DNA of 43,313 nt from Gemmatimonadaceae bacterium (GCA_025934775.1 JAICWO010000025.1:1-43313); one strand, 5' to 3'. Numbered from the stretch's first letter, positions 17,040 to 25,705 are shown. Numbers and translations: made by a program. Notes: generated from the letters alone by a model not told the origin.

Positions 17040-19100
17040 ATGCCAAGTCTCCTCAAGTTTCCGCACGAGCCCGTCGCGCGCTTTCGCTGGTTGTCAGCGG
17101 CGTTCGCGATCCTGTTCGCGTACGGCAACGTGCTGGTCTTCGCCCTCTACACCGCGCCCACGACCACCGCGCGCGTCGTCGCGATGGTCGGCGGGGCGCT
17201 GCTCGGCACCTGGTGGCTGTACGGCTATTCGCGCGGCGGATTCCCGACGATCGGATGGCTCGTCGATCTCGTGCTCGTGTCGTCGATCACGGCCTATTCG
17301 CCGATGCCGGGACACGCGATCGGCCCGTTCTACGCCGGCGTGCAGCTCCGGGCGCTGTACGTCTCGCGCCGCGAGCTCCCGCTCCTGGCGCTCACCTATG
17401 GATTGGCGCGCGTCGCCACGGCCGTTCTCGTACCCGGCGAGGACTCGTTCTTCGCGTCCACCACCACCACCGCGTTCCAGGTGGTGGTGCTCGTGATCAT
17501 CGCGGTGACGCTCCACATCTTCGTGAGCGCCGTCGAGCGGCGAAGCGTGATCGAGCGTCAGCTCGAGCGCAGCGAGGAGCGCTATCGCTTGGTCGCGAGC
17601 GCGATGCGCGACGTCGTGTACGATTGGAATCCGACGACGACGACGGTGGAGTGGACGCGGTCGATGGCGAACGTCTTCGGATTCTCCCCCGCCGCGATTC
17701 AGCCGGACCTCGATTGGTGGCTCACGCGCGTCCACCCGGACGACGTCGACGAGCTGCACCGCGCGGTCCGCGCCGCACTCACGAATCCCACCGTCAACTT
17801 CACGACGGTGCAGTACCGCGTCCGGCGCGCCGACGAGAGCTATGCGTATGCGTCGGCCAGCGTCGTCATTCAGCGCGGGGCCGATGGCAAAGCGAGTCGC
17901 GTAATCGGCGCGATTCGCGACGTGACGACGGAGCAGCGGCTCGAGGACCAACTCCGCGAATCACAGAAAATGGAAGCGGTCGGCAAGCTCGCCGGGGGCG
18001 TGGCGCACGACTTCAACAATCTGCTCACCGTCGTCGGCGGCCATGCGTTCATGCTCGGACGGTTGATGCCGGAGAGCAGCAGCACCGAGCGACATCTTCA
18101 AGGAATCACGAAGGCTGTCGACCGCGCGGCGTCGCTCACCAAACAGCTCCTCGCGTTCAGCCGGCGCCAGATTCTCACGCCGGCCGTGCTCGATCTCAAC
18201 GGGATCGTCGATGACGTGATGCTGATGATGCAGCCGCTGCTCGGCCCGGGCATCGGCGTCGAGCGTCAACTCGATCCGCTGCTCTGCTCCGTGTTCGCGG
18301 ACGCCGGGCAGATCGCGCAGGTGCTCGTCAATCTCACGCTCAATGCGCGCGACGCGATGCCGGGCGGCGGCACGCTCACGGTGATCACGGAGAATGCGCG
18401 CGCCGAGGACGTGGCGGCGCTGGCGCCCACGGAGGCCGGGTACGTTCGGCTCACGGTACACGATACCGGCGTGGGCATGGACGCGGCAACGCTCGCGCGT
18501 GTCTTCGATCCGTTCTTCACGACCAAGCCGCTGGGACAGGGGACGGGACTCGGCTTGGCGACCGTCTATGGGATCGTGAAGCAGTCGGCCGGCGACATCC
18601 GCGCGGTGAGCGCACCGGGCGCGGGCTCGAGCTTCACCCTCTATCTGCCCGCGGTTCATCGCGAAGTCACTCCGCCGGAGCTGCGCGTCTCGCCGTCGCG
18701 TGGTCTCAACCTGAACGGCGCGCCGCAGGTGCTCCTCGTGGAAGACGACGACGGCGTGCGCGATTTTGCCCAGAGCGTGCTCCAGCGCGCCGGCTATGAC
18801 GTACGCTCAGCGACCAACGGCGTCGATGCGCTGCACCAGGTTGGCGACCGCCACGACGCGATCGATCTCATCGTGACCGACGTGGTGATGCCCCAGATGA
18901 GCGGACCGGAGTTCGTGGCTCAATTCCGCCAGCGCCGCCCCGACGCAGTGGTGTTATTCATCACGGGCTTCACCGAGGATGCGCGGATGCTCGCCGAGAT
19001 CGCGAGCTCCGGTGCGCGGCTGCTCGTGAAGCCGTTCACCGCGGACGAGCTCGAGCAGGCGGTCGGCAATCTGGTCGGCGCGCCGGAGCAAACGGTTTGA
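17040..19100 (+). CDS. Hybrid sensor histidine kinase (membrane sensor, PAS, HisKA, HATPase, receiver)
   Basis: 686 aa from the ATG at 17040; upstream in-frame codons are TTG/GTG only and the ribosome-binding site is weak. Residues about 15-165 hold roughly five membrane helices. PAS lies at about 180-300, HisKA with phospho-His323 in GGVAHDFNNLL, then HATPase motifs: N box LVNLTLNARDAMPGG, G1 HDTGVGMD, F FDPFFTTK, G2 GQGTGLGLATV. A complete C-terminal receiver follows, with an acidic pair in LLVEDDDG, Asp614 in IVTDVVMP and Lys664 in LVKPF. The attached receiver may shuttle phosphate to an output protein elsewhere, since no output domain is present. The signal is unknown; the MscS channel follows by 93 bases on the same strand. 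Confidence 0.92.
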   Translation: MPSLLKFPHEPVARFRWLSAAFAILFAYGNVLVFALYTAPTTTARVVAMVGGALLGTWWLYGYSRGGFPTIGWLVDLVLVSSITAYSPMPGHAIGPFYAGVQLRALYVSRRELPLLALTYGLARVATAVLVPGEDSFFASTTTTAFQVVVLVIIAVTLHIFVSAVERRSVIERQLERSEERYRLVASAMRDVVYDWNPTTTTVEWTRSMANVFGFSPAAIQPDLDWWLTRVHPDDVDELHRAVRAALTNPTVNFTTVQYRVRRADESYAYASASVVIQRGADGKASRVIGAIRDVTTEQRLEDQLRESQKMEAVGKLAGGVAHDFNNLLTVVGGHAFMLGRLMPESSSTERHLQGITKAVDRAASLTKQLLAFSRRQILTPAVLDLNGIVDDVMLMMQPLLGPGIGVERQLDPLLCSVFADAGQIAQVLVNLTLNARDAMPGGGTLTVITENARAEDVAALAPTEAGYVRLTVHDTGVGMDAATLARVFDPFFTTKPLGQGTGLGLATVYGIVKQSAGDIRAVSAPGAGSSFTLYLPAVHREVTPPELRVSPSRGLNLNGAPQVLLVEDDDGVRDFAQSVLQRAGYDVRSATNGVDALHQVGDRHDAIDLIVTDVVMPQMSGPEFVAQFRQRRPDAVVLFITGFTEDARMLAEIASSGARLLVKPFTADELEQAVGNLVGAPEQTV

Positions 19101-19193
19101 GCGGCGGCTGCCTCACACTTCGGAAATTCGAACCGAAGAGCGCATCGGGCCCGAGTTGAACTCGGCATCACCAACTGTATCTTCGATCCCGGC

Positions 19194-20954
19194 ATGCGAT
19201 TGAAGTCGTTGAGCGCGCCCGCGCTCCTGGGTGTCCTGCTCGCCGCCGCGATCTACGGCGTCGTCGCAACACGGCCGCGCGCGAACGAAGCGTCGCGCGG
19301 CGCCGGGCGGCGTGCCGCGCAATCCAGGCCGCTCACGGTCGATGAGAGCTCGCTCGAGACGGTCGAATCGTTCCTTCGCATGCCGACCTCGCCAGAGGAG
19401 CGCGCGTCCGCCGAGTCGGCGCTGCATCTCGCGGACAAGGCGAGCGACCTCGCGTTCGCGCAGGCGGTGTGGCGCATGGCGGCGCGGCCCCCCGCGGCGA
19501 CGGCCGAAGCGCAGCGGGTGAATGCGCGGCTTCAGCAGGCGATTCATACCCTCGCCGCCGACAAGGCCAACGTCGATCGACTCACCGCCGCCGTCGCGAA
19601 GGCCAGCGCGGCCGATGCGCCGCGGCTCGACGATCAGCTCGAGCTGGCGAAGGCGATGTCGACGCTGGATCAGGATGAACTCGACGACGCGCAGCAAGAT
19701 CTGATGAGCGCGGGCGGCAATCCCGAGTCCGGCTTCGACGACATGATCAAGCAGCACGAAGCCGTGTCGCAGGCGAGCGACACCCTGCACATCGACCTGA
19801 CGCCGCTCGTGATCCATCCCGGTCTCGTGTCGCAGATCCAGACGTGGAATGGGCTGCACACCAAGGTCCTCGCGCTGACCGGCGCGGGCACCGCCGCGGA
19901 CTCCACCGCGACCGCGCTGCGTCAGCGGCACGACTCCATCCAGGCGCGCGCCGCGCGCCGGCTGCAAGCCGCGAACGCGGGCAAGCTCACCCACGACTCG
20001 ACCGCGGCGCTCCTCGCCGAAGCGCGCCGCCAGTCGCTGCGCGAGAAGTCACTCACCACGCTCGACAAGCGCGTCGACACGCAGCAGCAGCTCGCGGGCG
20101 TGTTCGCCACGTGGGCCGCGGTCGTCCACGGGGAGGAGCTGATGGCCATCCACCGGGCGCTCGGCAGCGTCGCGATCCTGATCGTGATCGCGCTCGCCGG
20201 CCTGCTGCTCATGCGGTGGGCCGAGCGGACCACGGCGCACCTCTCGGTCGACCGCCGCCGCATGCACACGCTGCGCATGGTCGGCCGGGTCGCCCTGCAG
20301 GTGGTGAGCATCCTGCTCATGCTCCTCGTGATCCTGGGGCCGCCGAGCAATCTCGGGACGTTTCTCGGTCTGGCGGGCGCCGGCCTCACGGTGGCGCTCA
20401 AGGATTTCATCGTCGGCTTCTTTGGCTGGTTCGTGCTCATGGGCGCGGACGGCATCCGGCCCGGCGATCTCGTGGAGATCAACGGCGTGACCGGCGAGGT
20501 CGTGGAGCTGGGGATGTTCCAGACCGTGCTCTTCGAGACCGGCGACTGGGCGGCCTCGAGCCATCCCACCGGCCGGCGAGTGACCTTCAATAATAGTTTT
20601 GCTATTGAAGGACACTATTTTAACTTCTCGACCACCGGCCAGTGGCTCTGGGACGAGGTGCAGATCGTCGTCCCGGAGAACCGCGACCCGTATCCGATCA
20701 GCGAGTCGCTCCGCGAGGAGATCGAGACCGCGACCGCCGAGACCGCCCGCCAGGCGGAGATCGAGTGGAAGGGCGCCCGGCGCACACCGCATTTCAGCAC
20801 GCTGACCGCGGCCCCCACGGTCAACCTGCGGCCCGTCCCCGGCGGCGCCGAGGTCACGGTGCGGTACGTGACGCGCGTGAACGACCGCGCCGCTCTCCGC
20901 GCGCGGTTGTACCGAACGGCGATGGAGCTGCTGGGCACCACGGTCCGAGTCTGA
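19194..20954 (+). CDS. MscS-family mechanosensitive channel with long periplasmic coiled region
   Basis: 586 aa. An N-terminal signal or anchor helix (ALLGVLLAAAIYGVVAT), then about 300 residues of Ala/Gln/Leu-rich, coiled-coil-like sequence, then membrane helices from about 320 (VAILIVIALAGLLLMRW, VALQVVSILLMLLVILG). The pore-like helix carries LGTFLGLAGAGLTVALKDFIVGFFGWF, followed by the MscS β domain (GDLVEINGVTGEVVELGMFQT and NNSFAIEGHYFNFS). Gates under membrane tension or is modulated by the extracytoplasmic region. Larger than simple MscS (about 290 aa), closer to MscK/YbdG-like forms. Confidence 0.88.
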   Translation: MRLKSLSAPALLGVLLAAAIYGVVATRPRANEASRGAGRRAAQSRPLTVDESSLETVESFLRMPTSPEERASAESALHLADKASDLAFAQAVWRMAARPPAATAEAQRVNARLQQAIHTLAADKANVDRLTAAVAKASAADAPRLDDQLELAKAMSTLDQDELDDAQQDLMSAGGNPESGFDDMIKQHEAVSQASDTLHIDLTPLVIHPGLVSQIQTWNGLHTKVLALTGAGTAADSTATALRQRHDSIQARAARRLQAANAGKLTHDSTAALLAEARRQSLREKSLTTLDKRVDTQQQLAGVFATWAAVVHGEELMAIHRALGSVAILIVIALAGLLLMRWAERTTAHLSVDRRRMHTLRMVGRVALQVVSILLMLLVILGPPSNLGTFLGLAGAGLTVALKDFIVGFFGWFVLMGADGIRPGDLVEINGVTGEVVELGMFQTVLFETGDWAASSHPTGRRVTFNNSFAIEGHYFNFSTTGQWLWDEVQIVVPENRDPYPISESLREEIETATAETARQAEIEWKGARRTPHFSTLTAAPTVNLRPVPGGAEVTVRYVTRVNDRAALRARLYRTAMELLGTTVRV

Positions 20955-21067
20955 GGTCGGTCGCGGCGATTCGGCTGCGACCGAGCTCCAGGCGCGACGA
21001 TCGGCGCGTCTGGGACCAATGGCCAATGGGCATCCGTTCGCACCACCGCTAACCTCGGGTGTGAGTG

Positions 21068-22297
21068 ATGCACCGAGGCCTTATGGTGATCGCACCAAAC
21101 CCAACCTGGCCGCTGGACGTCGCCGACCTGGAACCCGCGCTTCATCTCGTCGTCGGCCTCGCCGAAGCCGAAATTGGCATTCTCCTGTTGCACGACCACG
21201 CCGCCGGGTTCCTCATCCCCGTCGCCTGCTCCGGCGTGGACGATGGCGACATGCGGCGAATCGGAATGCTCCCCGCCGCTGAGAGACCCTTCTCGCTCGC
21301 TTTCGGGCAGCGGCATCGGTTGAAGCTCGACGTCGGCGATGACGGATGCGAGGCGCTCCGGCCGCTGCTCACGTCGCTCCACTCACAGACCGTCGAGCTC
21401 CTGCCGCTCTTCGATCGCGACCACGCGCCGCTCGGCGCCTTCTGCACGTGTTTCCGTGACGGCCGATCGTCGACCGAACGCGCGATGATCCTGCAGGAGT
21501 ATTGCGCGGAGCTGGTCGCCTGTGCGCTCGACCAGGCGCGCGCACGTGCGGCCGCGGAACGCGAGCGGCGAAAGATGATCGATGCCCGCCAGGTGAAAAC
21601 CCAATATCTCGCGCGCATGAGCCACGAGCTCCGCACGCCGCTCCAGGCGATCACGGGCTACGTCGACCTGTTGCGCATGACGAGCTCGCCCGCGTTATCC
21701 GATGCGCAAGCCCGCATGCTGTCGCGAATCTCGGACAGCGAGCACCTGCTCATTCGCGTGATCGACGACCTGATCACGTTCTCGCGTCTCGAGCTTGGCA
21801 ACATCACCTATCACATCGCCGATTTCCCGGCGAACGACGCGCTGCGCGTCGCCGAAGCCGTCGTCGAGCCGCTCGCGCGCGGACACGGCGTCCGACTTGA
21901 GGTCGCCTGGTGTGCCGACGATCTGCTCGTGCGCGCCGACGCCGACAAGCTTCAGCAGATTCTGGTGAACCTCGCGGCCAACGCCATCAAGTTCACGCCG
22001 CGCGGCGGCTCCGTGGTGCTGCGCTGCCGCCACGATCGCGAGTCGGCATACTTCGACGTGAGCGACACCGGCCCCGGCATCGCGCCAGAACACCTCCGCG
22101 ACGTCTTCGAGCCGTACGTGCAGTTGAGCGACGCCGTGCGCGGCGCGGATGGATGGGGATTGGGCCTCGCGATCAGCCGCGAGTTCGCGACAGCGATGCA
22201 TGGCGAGCTGCTGCTCGAGAGCGAGCTCGGACACGGTTCGACGTTCACCGTCCGTCTGCCGCTACCGATCCGCGCCGAGCCGGTCGAGCATCCGTAG
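21068..22297 (+). CDS. GAF-domain sensor histidine kinase, cytoplasmic
   Basis: 409 aa from the ATG at 21068 (a GTG lies directly before it and another ATG at 21083). No membrane helix. Residues about 15-160 resemble a GAF sensor domain; HisKA follows with phospho-His186 in ARMSHELRTPLQAITGY, then HATPase with LVNLAANAIKFTPRGG, SDTGPGIAP and the G2 loop GADGWGLGLAISREF. All catalytic motifs are intact. The only nearby regulator is the convergent FixJ-like gene, whose coding end overlaps this one by 36 bases but whose receiver lacks the phospho-acceptor, so the true phosphotransfer partner may lie elsewhere. Confidence 0.9.
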   Translation: MHRGLMVIAPNPTWPLDVADLEPALHLVVGLAEAEIGILLLHDHAAGFLIPVACSGVDDGDMRRIGMLPAAERPFSLAFGQRHRLKLDVGDDGCEALRPLLTSLHSQTVELLPLFDRDHAPLGAFCTCFRDGRSSTERAMILQEYCAELVACALDQARARAAAERERRKMIDARQVKTQYLARMSHELRTPLQAITGYVDLLRMTSSPALSDAQARMLSRISDSEHLLIRVIDDLITFSRLELGNITYHIADFPANDALRVAEAVVEPLARGHGVRLEVAWCADDLLVRADADKLQQILVNLAANAIKFTPRGGSVVLRCRHDRESAYFDVSDTGPGIAPEHLRDVFEPYVQLSDAVRGADGWGLGLAISREFATAMHGELLLESELGHGSTFTVRLPLPIRAEPVEHP

Positions 22298-22909
22298 CAG
22301 CTCGACGATGGAGTGCGCCTGCATCTTTGCCATGGCGCGCGCACGATGGACCTTCACGGTTTTCTCCGTCGTTCCCAGTGCCGCGGCGATCTGCTTGTTG
22401 AGGTGTCCTTCGATGACGAAGTTGGACACCTCGCGCTCGCGCGGTGTGAGCGTCTCCCAGCGCGCGCGAATGATCGCCTCCTGTCGCGCGATCTCGCGGA
22501 TCGTGTGCGCGCGATCCGCCGCGCGCGCGACCGCGGCAAGGAGGGCGTCATCATCACACGATTCCTCGAGCACGTCCACGGCGCCCGCGCGCATCGCACG
22601 GACCGATGACGCGATGTCGCCGTGGCGCGAGATCATGACGACGACCGGCCGCGGCTCGTGATTCTCGAGCTGCTCGAGCAGCCCCAATCGATCGGATGCA
22701 TGCTCTCCAAGCGCGACGACCAACACGTCGGGCGGATTGCCGCTCGAGGATTGCCGGAACGCGAGCGGCGACGTGAACGTGATCACGTCGTACCCGTTGT
22801 CCCCGAGGAGCCGTGCGACCGATGAAAAGAAGTCCGGATCGTCGGCGATGATCGCGAGGCGAGTTTCGGCCCGGGCCGCCGTGTTCGTCGGCGTGTTCGC
22901 TGCCGTCAT
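22262..22909 (-). CDS. FixJ/LuxR-type response regulator with a degenerate receiver
   Basis: 215 aa from the ATG at 22909. Residues 17-130 align end to end with FixJ-like receivers, but the phospho-acceptor Asp is Ala66 (PDVLVVALGEH where FixJ-type proteins have VxDLRMP), and the conserved Lys-Pro after β5 is Glu116-Ser (VLEESCDD in place of IEKPFED). The N-terminal acidic pair (D23-D24) and a Thr/Ser position (Ser94) remain. The C-terminal LuxR-type HTH (about 150-210: LTPREREVSNFVIEGHLNKQIAAALGT, then EKTVKVHRARAMAKM) looks fully functional. Expected to bind DNA without aspartate phosphorylation. The 3' end overlaps the convergent kinase gene. Confidence 0.9.
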   Translation of the reverse strand: MTAANTPTNTAARAETRLAIIADDPDFFSSVARLLGDNGYDVITFTSPLAFRQSSSGNPPDVLVVALGEHASDRLGLLEQLENHEPRPVVVMISRHGDIASSVRAMRAGAVDVLEESCDDDALLAAVARAADRAHTIREIARQEAIIRARWETLTPREREVSNFVIEGHLNKQIAAALGTTEKTVKVHRARAMAKMQAHSIVELLRMLDRLGADR

Positions 22910-23092
22910 GCGCAACTCCGCGGCAGTGTCGATGGCCGGAGCACCGCGACTACGTCGCCGGCGCTGTCGCTCGCGAGCCTATCTCACAATACACCGCGGC
23001 CGCGCGTTTGTCACGGCGTGCCACGCCTTCACAAGATTAGAACGCTCTAATGATTCTCGTCGCGCGGACGAACTGATCCACGCCGCGGGCCT
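22910..23092. promoter_or_regulatory. Regulator upstream region with a palindromic operator-like site
   Basis: No gene. At 23036-23051 is the perfect palindrome ATTAGA-ACGC-TCTAAT, the type bound by TetR-family repressors, about 127 bases upstream of the response-regulator start. No TetR gene is in the window. Confidence 0.45.
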
Positions 23093-23917
23093 CTAGGCGC
23101 GCTTCGGCTCGGCGAAGAGTGCATTGATCTCGGCATGCGCGACGGCGTCGTTTAGAAATGTGAATGTGCCCGCATCCCGCAGCTCGCGGCCGGCGCGGAG
23201 CAGCGCGCCGAACGCCGCTCGACACAGCGCGCCGCCGGTGCTGACCCGCTTCACGCCCAACCCCGTGAGCGCGGCGAGATTCAACTGCGCGCCCATGAGG
23301 ACGTTGACCGGCCGATCGACCGATCGAACCACCTCGCGGATCTGCTCCGGCGTGGCGAGTCCCGGGGCGTAGAGCACATCGGCGCCCGCCTCCTGATACG
23401 CCTGCAGTCGCGCGATCGTGTCCGCGAGGTCGGGCCGGCCATGAAGAAAATTCTCGGCGCGCGCGGTCAACGTGAATGGAAACGGCAGCGACCGCGCGGC
23501 CTCCACGGCGGCCCGCACGCGATCGACCGCATGCGCGATGTCATAGATGGGATCGTCGGCGCGCGTGGTCGCGTCTTCGATCGATCCGCCCACCAACCCC
23601 GCCTCCGCCGCGAGGCGGATCGTCTCCGCCGCGACCTCTGGTGCGTCGCCGTAACCGCGCTCGAGATCACCGCTCACCGGCAGTTCCGTTGCCGATGTGA
23701 GCGCCGAAATGTGCCGCAGCATCGTCTCTCGATCGACGGTGGTGTCGGGCATCCCGAGCGAAAACGCGAAGCCGGCGCTCGTCGTCGCCAACGCCTCGAA
23801 CCCGAGGTGCTCCAGCAGGCGCGCCGAGCCGGCGTCCCACGGGTTGGGAATGACGAACGCGCCGGTGCGCGCGTGGAGCGCGCGAAAGCGTTCGCCCTTG
23901 TCCGCTTGTGTCATCAT
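23093..23917 (-). CDS. Isocitrate lyase/PEP mutase superfamily enzyme
   Basis: 274 aa, the usual size for the PEP-mutase-like branch. Starts MMTQADKGERFRALH. Core elements: FVIPNPWDAGSARLLEHLGF, LPVSGDLERGYGD (metal-site Asp/Glu), GGSIEDAT and LTARAENFLHG. This branch cleaves or forms C-C or C-P bonds next to an enolised 2-oxo acid; most members of this sub-branch are uncharacterised, some acting as oxaloacetate decarboxylases or methylisocitrate lyases. The exact substrate cannot be assigned. Divergent from the ArsR-like regulator with only 51 bases between starts, so probably regulated by it. Confidence 0.85.
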   Translation of the reverse strand: MMTQADKGERFRALHARTGAFVIPNPWDAGSARLLEHLGFEALATTSAGFAFSLGMPDTTVDRETMLRHISALTSATELPVSGDLERGYGDAPEVAAETIRLAAEAGLVGGSIEDATTRADDPIYDIAHAVDRVRAAVEAARSLPFPFTLTARAENFLHGRPDLADTIARLQAYQEAGADVLYAPGLATPEQIREVVRSVDRPVNVLMGAQLNLAALTGLGVKRVSTGGALCRAAFGALLRAGRELRDAGTFTFLNDAVAHAEINALFAEPKRA

Positions 23918-23948
23918 GCGTTAAAGATACGACGGGGAGGACGACAAC

Positions 23949-23968
23949 ACTTCGTTGGAGATCGAAGT
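23949..23968 (+). promoter_or_regulatory. Likely operator of the ArsR-family regulator
   Basis: Inverted repeat ACTTCG-N8-CGAAGT ending on the base before the ArsR ATG (23969). The ribosome-binding site (GGAG, 23957-23960) lies in its centre, and the site is inside the 51-base divergent promoter region shared with the PEP-mutase-like gene. Binding would block the regulator's translation start and the divergent promoter. Confidence 0.65.
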
Positions 23969-24691
23969 ATGAATGTATCAACGAACATGGCTGCCGAGGA
24001 TGCCACACTGACGATCGCCGCCGCGATCGGCGAGCCGGCGCGCGCGCGCATGCTCTTCTGCCTCGCCGACGGCCGCGCGCGCACCGCGACCGAGCTCGTC
24101 CTCGTCGCCGAGGTGAGCCCGTCGACCGCGAGCGCGCACCTGAGTCGTCTCAAGGCGAACGATCTGGTCCGGGTGGTGATCCAAGGCAAGCATCGCTACT
24201 ACCGCCTCGAGAGTCCAGACGTCGCGAGCGTGCTGGAAGGGTTGAGCGTGCTCGCCGGCCGTGGCCGCGCCACGGTCGCGTCGGGCGCGCCGGACCATCT
24301 GCGCGCGGCGCGGAGCTGCTACGATCACATCGCCGGCACGCTTGGCGTGAGCGTGCACGATCGGCTCACCGCCATGGATTGGATCGCGCCGTCGAGCCGC
24401 GCGAACGACGGTGTGTACGACGTGACCGCGAAGGGCGCGAAGGCGCTGAACGCGCTCGGCATCGACATCGACGCATTACGTACGGCGCGCCGGCGGTTTG
24501 CGTTCGGCTGCCTGGATTGGACCGAGCGCCGCGCGCACGTGGGCGGAGCGTTGGGTGCGGCGCTGCTCACGCTCGCGTTGGAGCGGAAGTGGGTGAGTCG
24601 CGAGCACGGCTCGCGCGCGCTCCAGGTGACGGCCAGCGGCCGCCGCGCGTTCGCGGCGCATTTCGGAGTGCATCTCGGAGTGCGGCTCTGA
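23969..24691 (+). CDS. ArsR/SmtB-family winged-helix regulator with C-terminal extension
   Basis: 240 aa from the ATG at 23969, placed by the operator and the GGAG site. HTH at about 15-85: AAAIGEPARARMLFCLADGRARTATEL, then SPSTASAHLSRLKANDLVRVVIQGKHRYYRL. The C-terminal half is the extension of long ArsR-like regulators: SCYDHIAGTLGVSVHDRL and FGCLDWTERRAHVGGALGAALL. Cysteines at CYDH and GCLDW could bind metal or sense redox, but the classical ArsR metal motif in the recognition helix (ELCVCD) is absent. Probably represses itself and the divergent PEP-mutase-like gene. Confidence 0.87.
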   Translation: MNVSTNMAAEDATLTIAAAIGEPARARMLFCLADGRARTATELVLVAEVSPSTASAHLSRLKANDLVRVVIQGKHRYYRLESPDVASVLEGLSVLAGRGRATVASGAPDHLRAARSCYDHIAGTLGVSVHDRLTAMDWIAPSSRANDGVYDVTAKGAKALNALGIDIDALRTARRRFAFGCLDWTERRAHVGGALGAALLTLALERKWVSREHGSRALQVTASGRRAFAAHFGVHLGVRL

Positions 24692-24703
24692 GCGCGATCG
24701 AGG

Positions 24704-24955
24704 CTATCGCTTGAACGAACGAAATGCCTTTTGCAATTCGGCCAACGCGTCGCTCGAGATCGGCTCCTCGGGCAGTGCGCCGAGCGCGCCGATCGTGAGC
24801 CGCATCTGACGGAGATACTCCGTGCAGAATTCGCAGATCGCCAGATGCTCATCGAAGCGCCGGCGATCCTCGGAGGCGAGCCGCTCCTCGAGGTACGACG
24901 TCACGAGCTCGACGACCTCTTGGCAGGTCAACTCATCAGCAGGCATGACCGTCAT
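24704..24955 (-). CDS. Small soluble zinc-finger anti-sigma factor
   Basis: 83 aa from the ATG at 24955, 5 bases after the sigma stop, with GAGGG eight bases upstream; a TTG at 24964 overlapping the stop (TTGA) is an alternative. ZAS/zf-HC2 motif: TCQEVVELVTSYLEERL, then H-x3-C-x2-C (HLAICEFCTEYL). No membrane helix, so a cytoplasmic, possibly redox- or metal-sensing anti-sigma of the ChrR/RsrA-like size class. Partner of the ECF sigma factor immediately upstream. Confidence 0.85.
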   Translation of the reverse strand: MTVMPADELTCQEVVELVTSYLEERLASEDRRRFDEHLAICEFCTEYLRQMRLTIGALGALPEEPISSDALAELQKAFRSFKR

Positions 24956-24960
24956 CGGCG

Positions 24961-25623
24961 TCAACCCTCGAAGTGTCGCTCGAGTGCGGCACGCACCCGG
25001 CTCCGGGCGCGATGCAGCAGCACCCGCTGATTAGTCTCGCTGATCTCCAGAACATTACACACGTGCTCTGACGGCCACCCCTCCACGTCCCGCAAGGTGA
25101 TCACCTGCCGCTGGCCGGCCGGAAGCGCCGAGATCGCGGCCTCGATGAGCGCGCGCGTCTCGCGAGAGATCAACTGCTGCTCCGGCGACTCACCCCACGA
25201 TTTGGGCGCCACCATCCAGTGGCCGGCCCATTGCGACCACTCGGGATGATCCGCGGGCACGAACCGATCCGGCGACACGGCTGGGTCGTCGTCCCCCTCC
25301 GCCTCGGACGCCAGGGAAGAGAATGGAACCATTCGCCCCTCTCGTTCGGCGCGCGTGCGAGCACGATTCACGAGAATGCGGAAGAGCCACGTCTTGAACG
25401 ACGACCTTCCCTCGAAGCGATCGACCCCCTGCACGACCGCGAGCCACGTCTCCTGCACGATCTCGTCGGCGATCGCGCGACTCGGATGATGCGCCAGTGC
25501 GAGGCGCAGCAGTTGGCCGTGATACTTCGTCACGACGTCCGTAAACACACGCTCGTCGCGACGTTGCAGCGCCGCGACGAGACCGGCGTCCGCCGAATCG
25601 AGCTCCCCGGAATTCTCGGTCAC
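24961..25623 (-). CDS. ECF-type RNA polymerase sigma factor
   Basis: 220 aa, GTG start. Region 2 at about 25-100 (YHGQLLRLALAHHPSRAIADEIVQETWLAVVQGVDRFEG, then SSFKTWLFRILVNRARTRAERE) and region 4 at about 155-215 (LPAGQRQVITLRDVEGWPSEHVCNVLEISETNQRVLLHRARSRVR). A linker of about 50 residues rich in Asp/Trp/Pro separates them, longer than usual. Paired with the small anti-sigma gene. Divergent from the DUF417-MFS operon, whose upstream region contains an ECF-like promoter pattern, so that operon is the candidate target. Confidence 0.92.
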   Translation of the reverse strand: MTENSGELDSADAGLVAALQRRDERVFTDVVTKYHGQLLRLALAHHPSRAIADEIVQETWLAVVQGVDRFEGRSSFKTWLFRILVNRARTRAEREGRMVPFSSLASEAEGDDDPAVSPDRFVPADHPEWSQWAGHWMVAPKSWGESPEQQLISRETRALIEAAISALPAGQRQVITLRDVEGWPSEHVCNVLEISETNQRVLLHRARSRVRAALERHFEG

Positions 25624-25631
25624 GGCTGGAG

Positions 25632-25656
25632 TGTAACGCCTCGAGGCATTCGTGGA
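25632..25656 (+). promoter_or_regulatory. Possible ECF promoter before the DUF417-MFS operon
   Basis: TGTAAC (25632-25637) and CGTGGA (25651-25656), 13 bases apart, 49 bases before the DUF417 start. TGTAAC…CGT is a common ECF-promoter shape. The only copy in the window, so the link to the adjacent sigma gene is positional only. Confidence 0.35.
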
Positions 25657-25705
25657 CTACACCGGTGTCCTGATGTGCGGCGATCACGAATCTCGTGGAG
25701 GTCAC

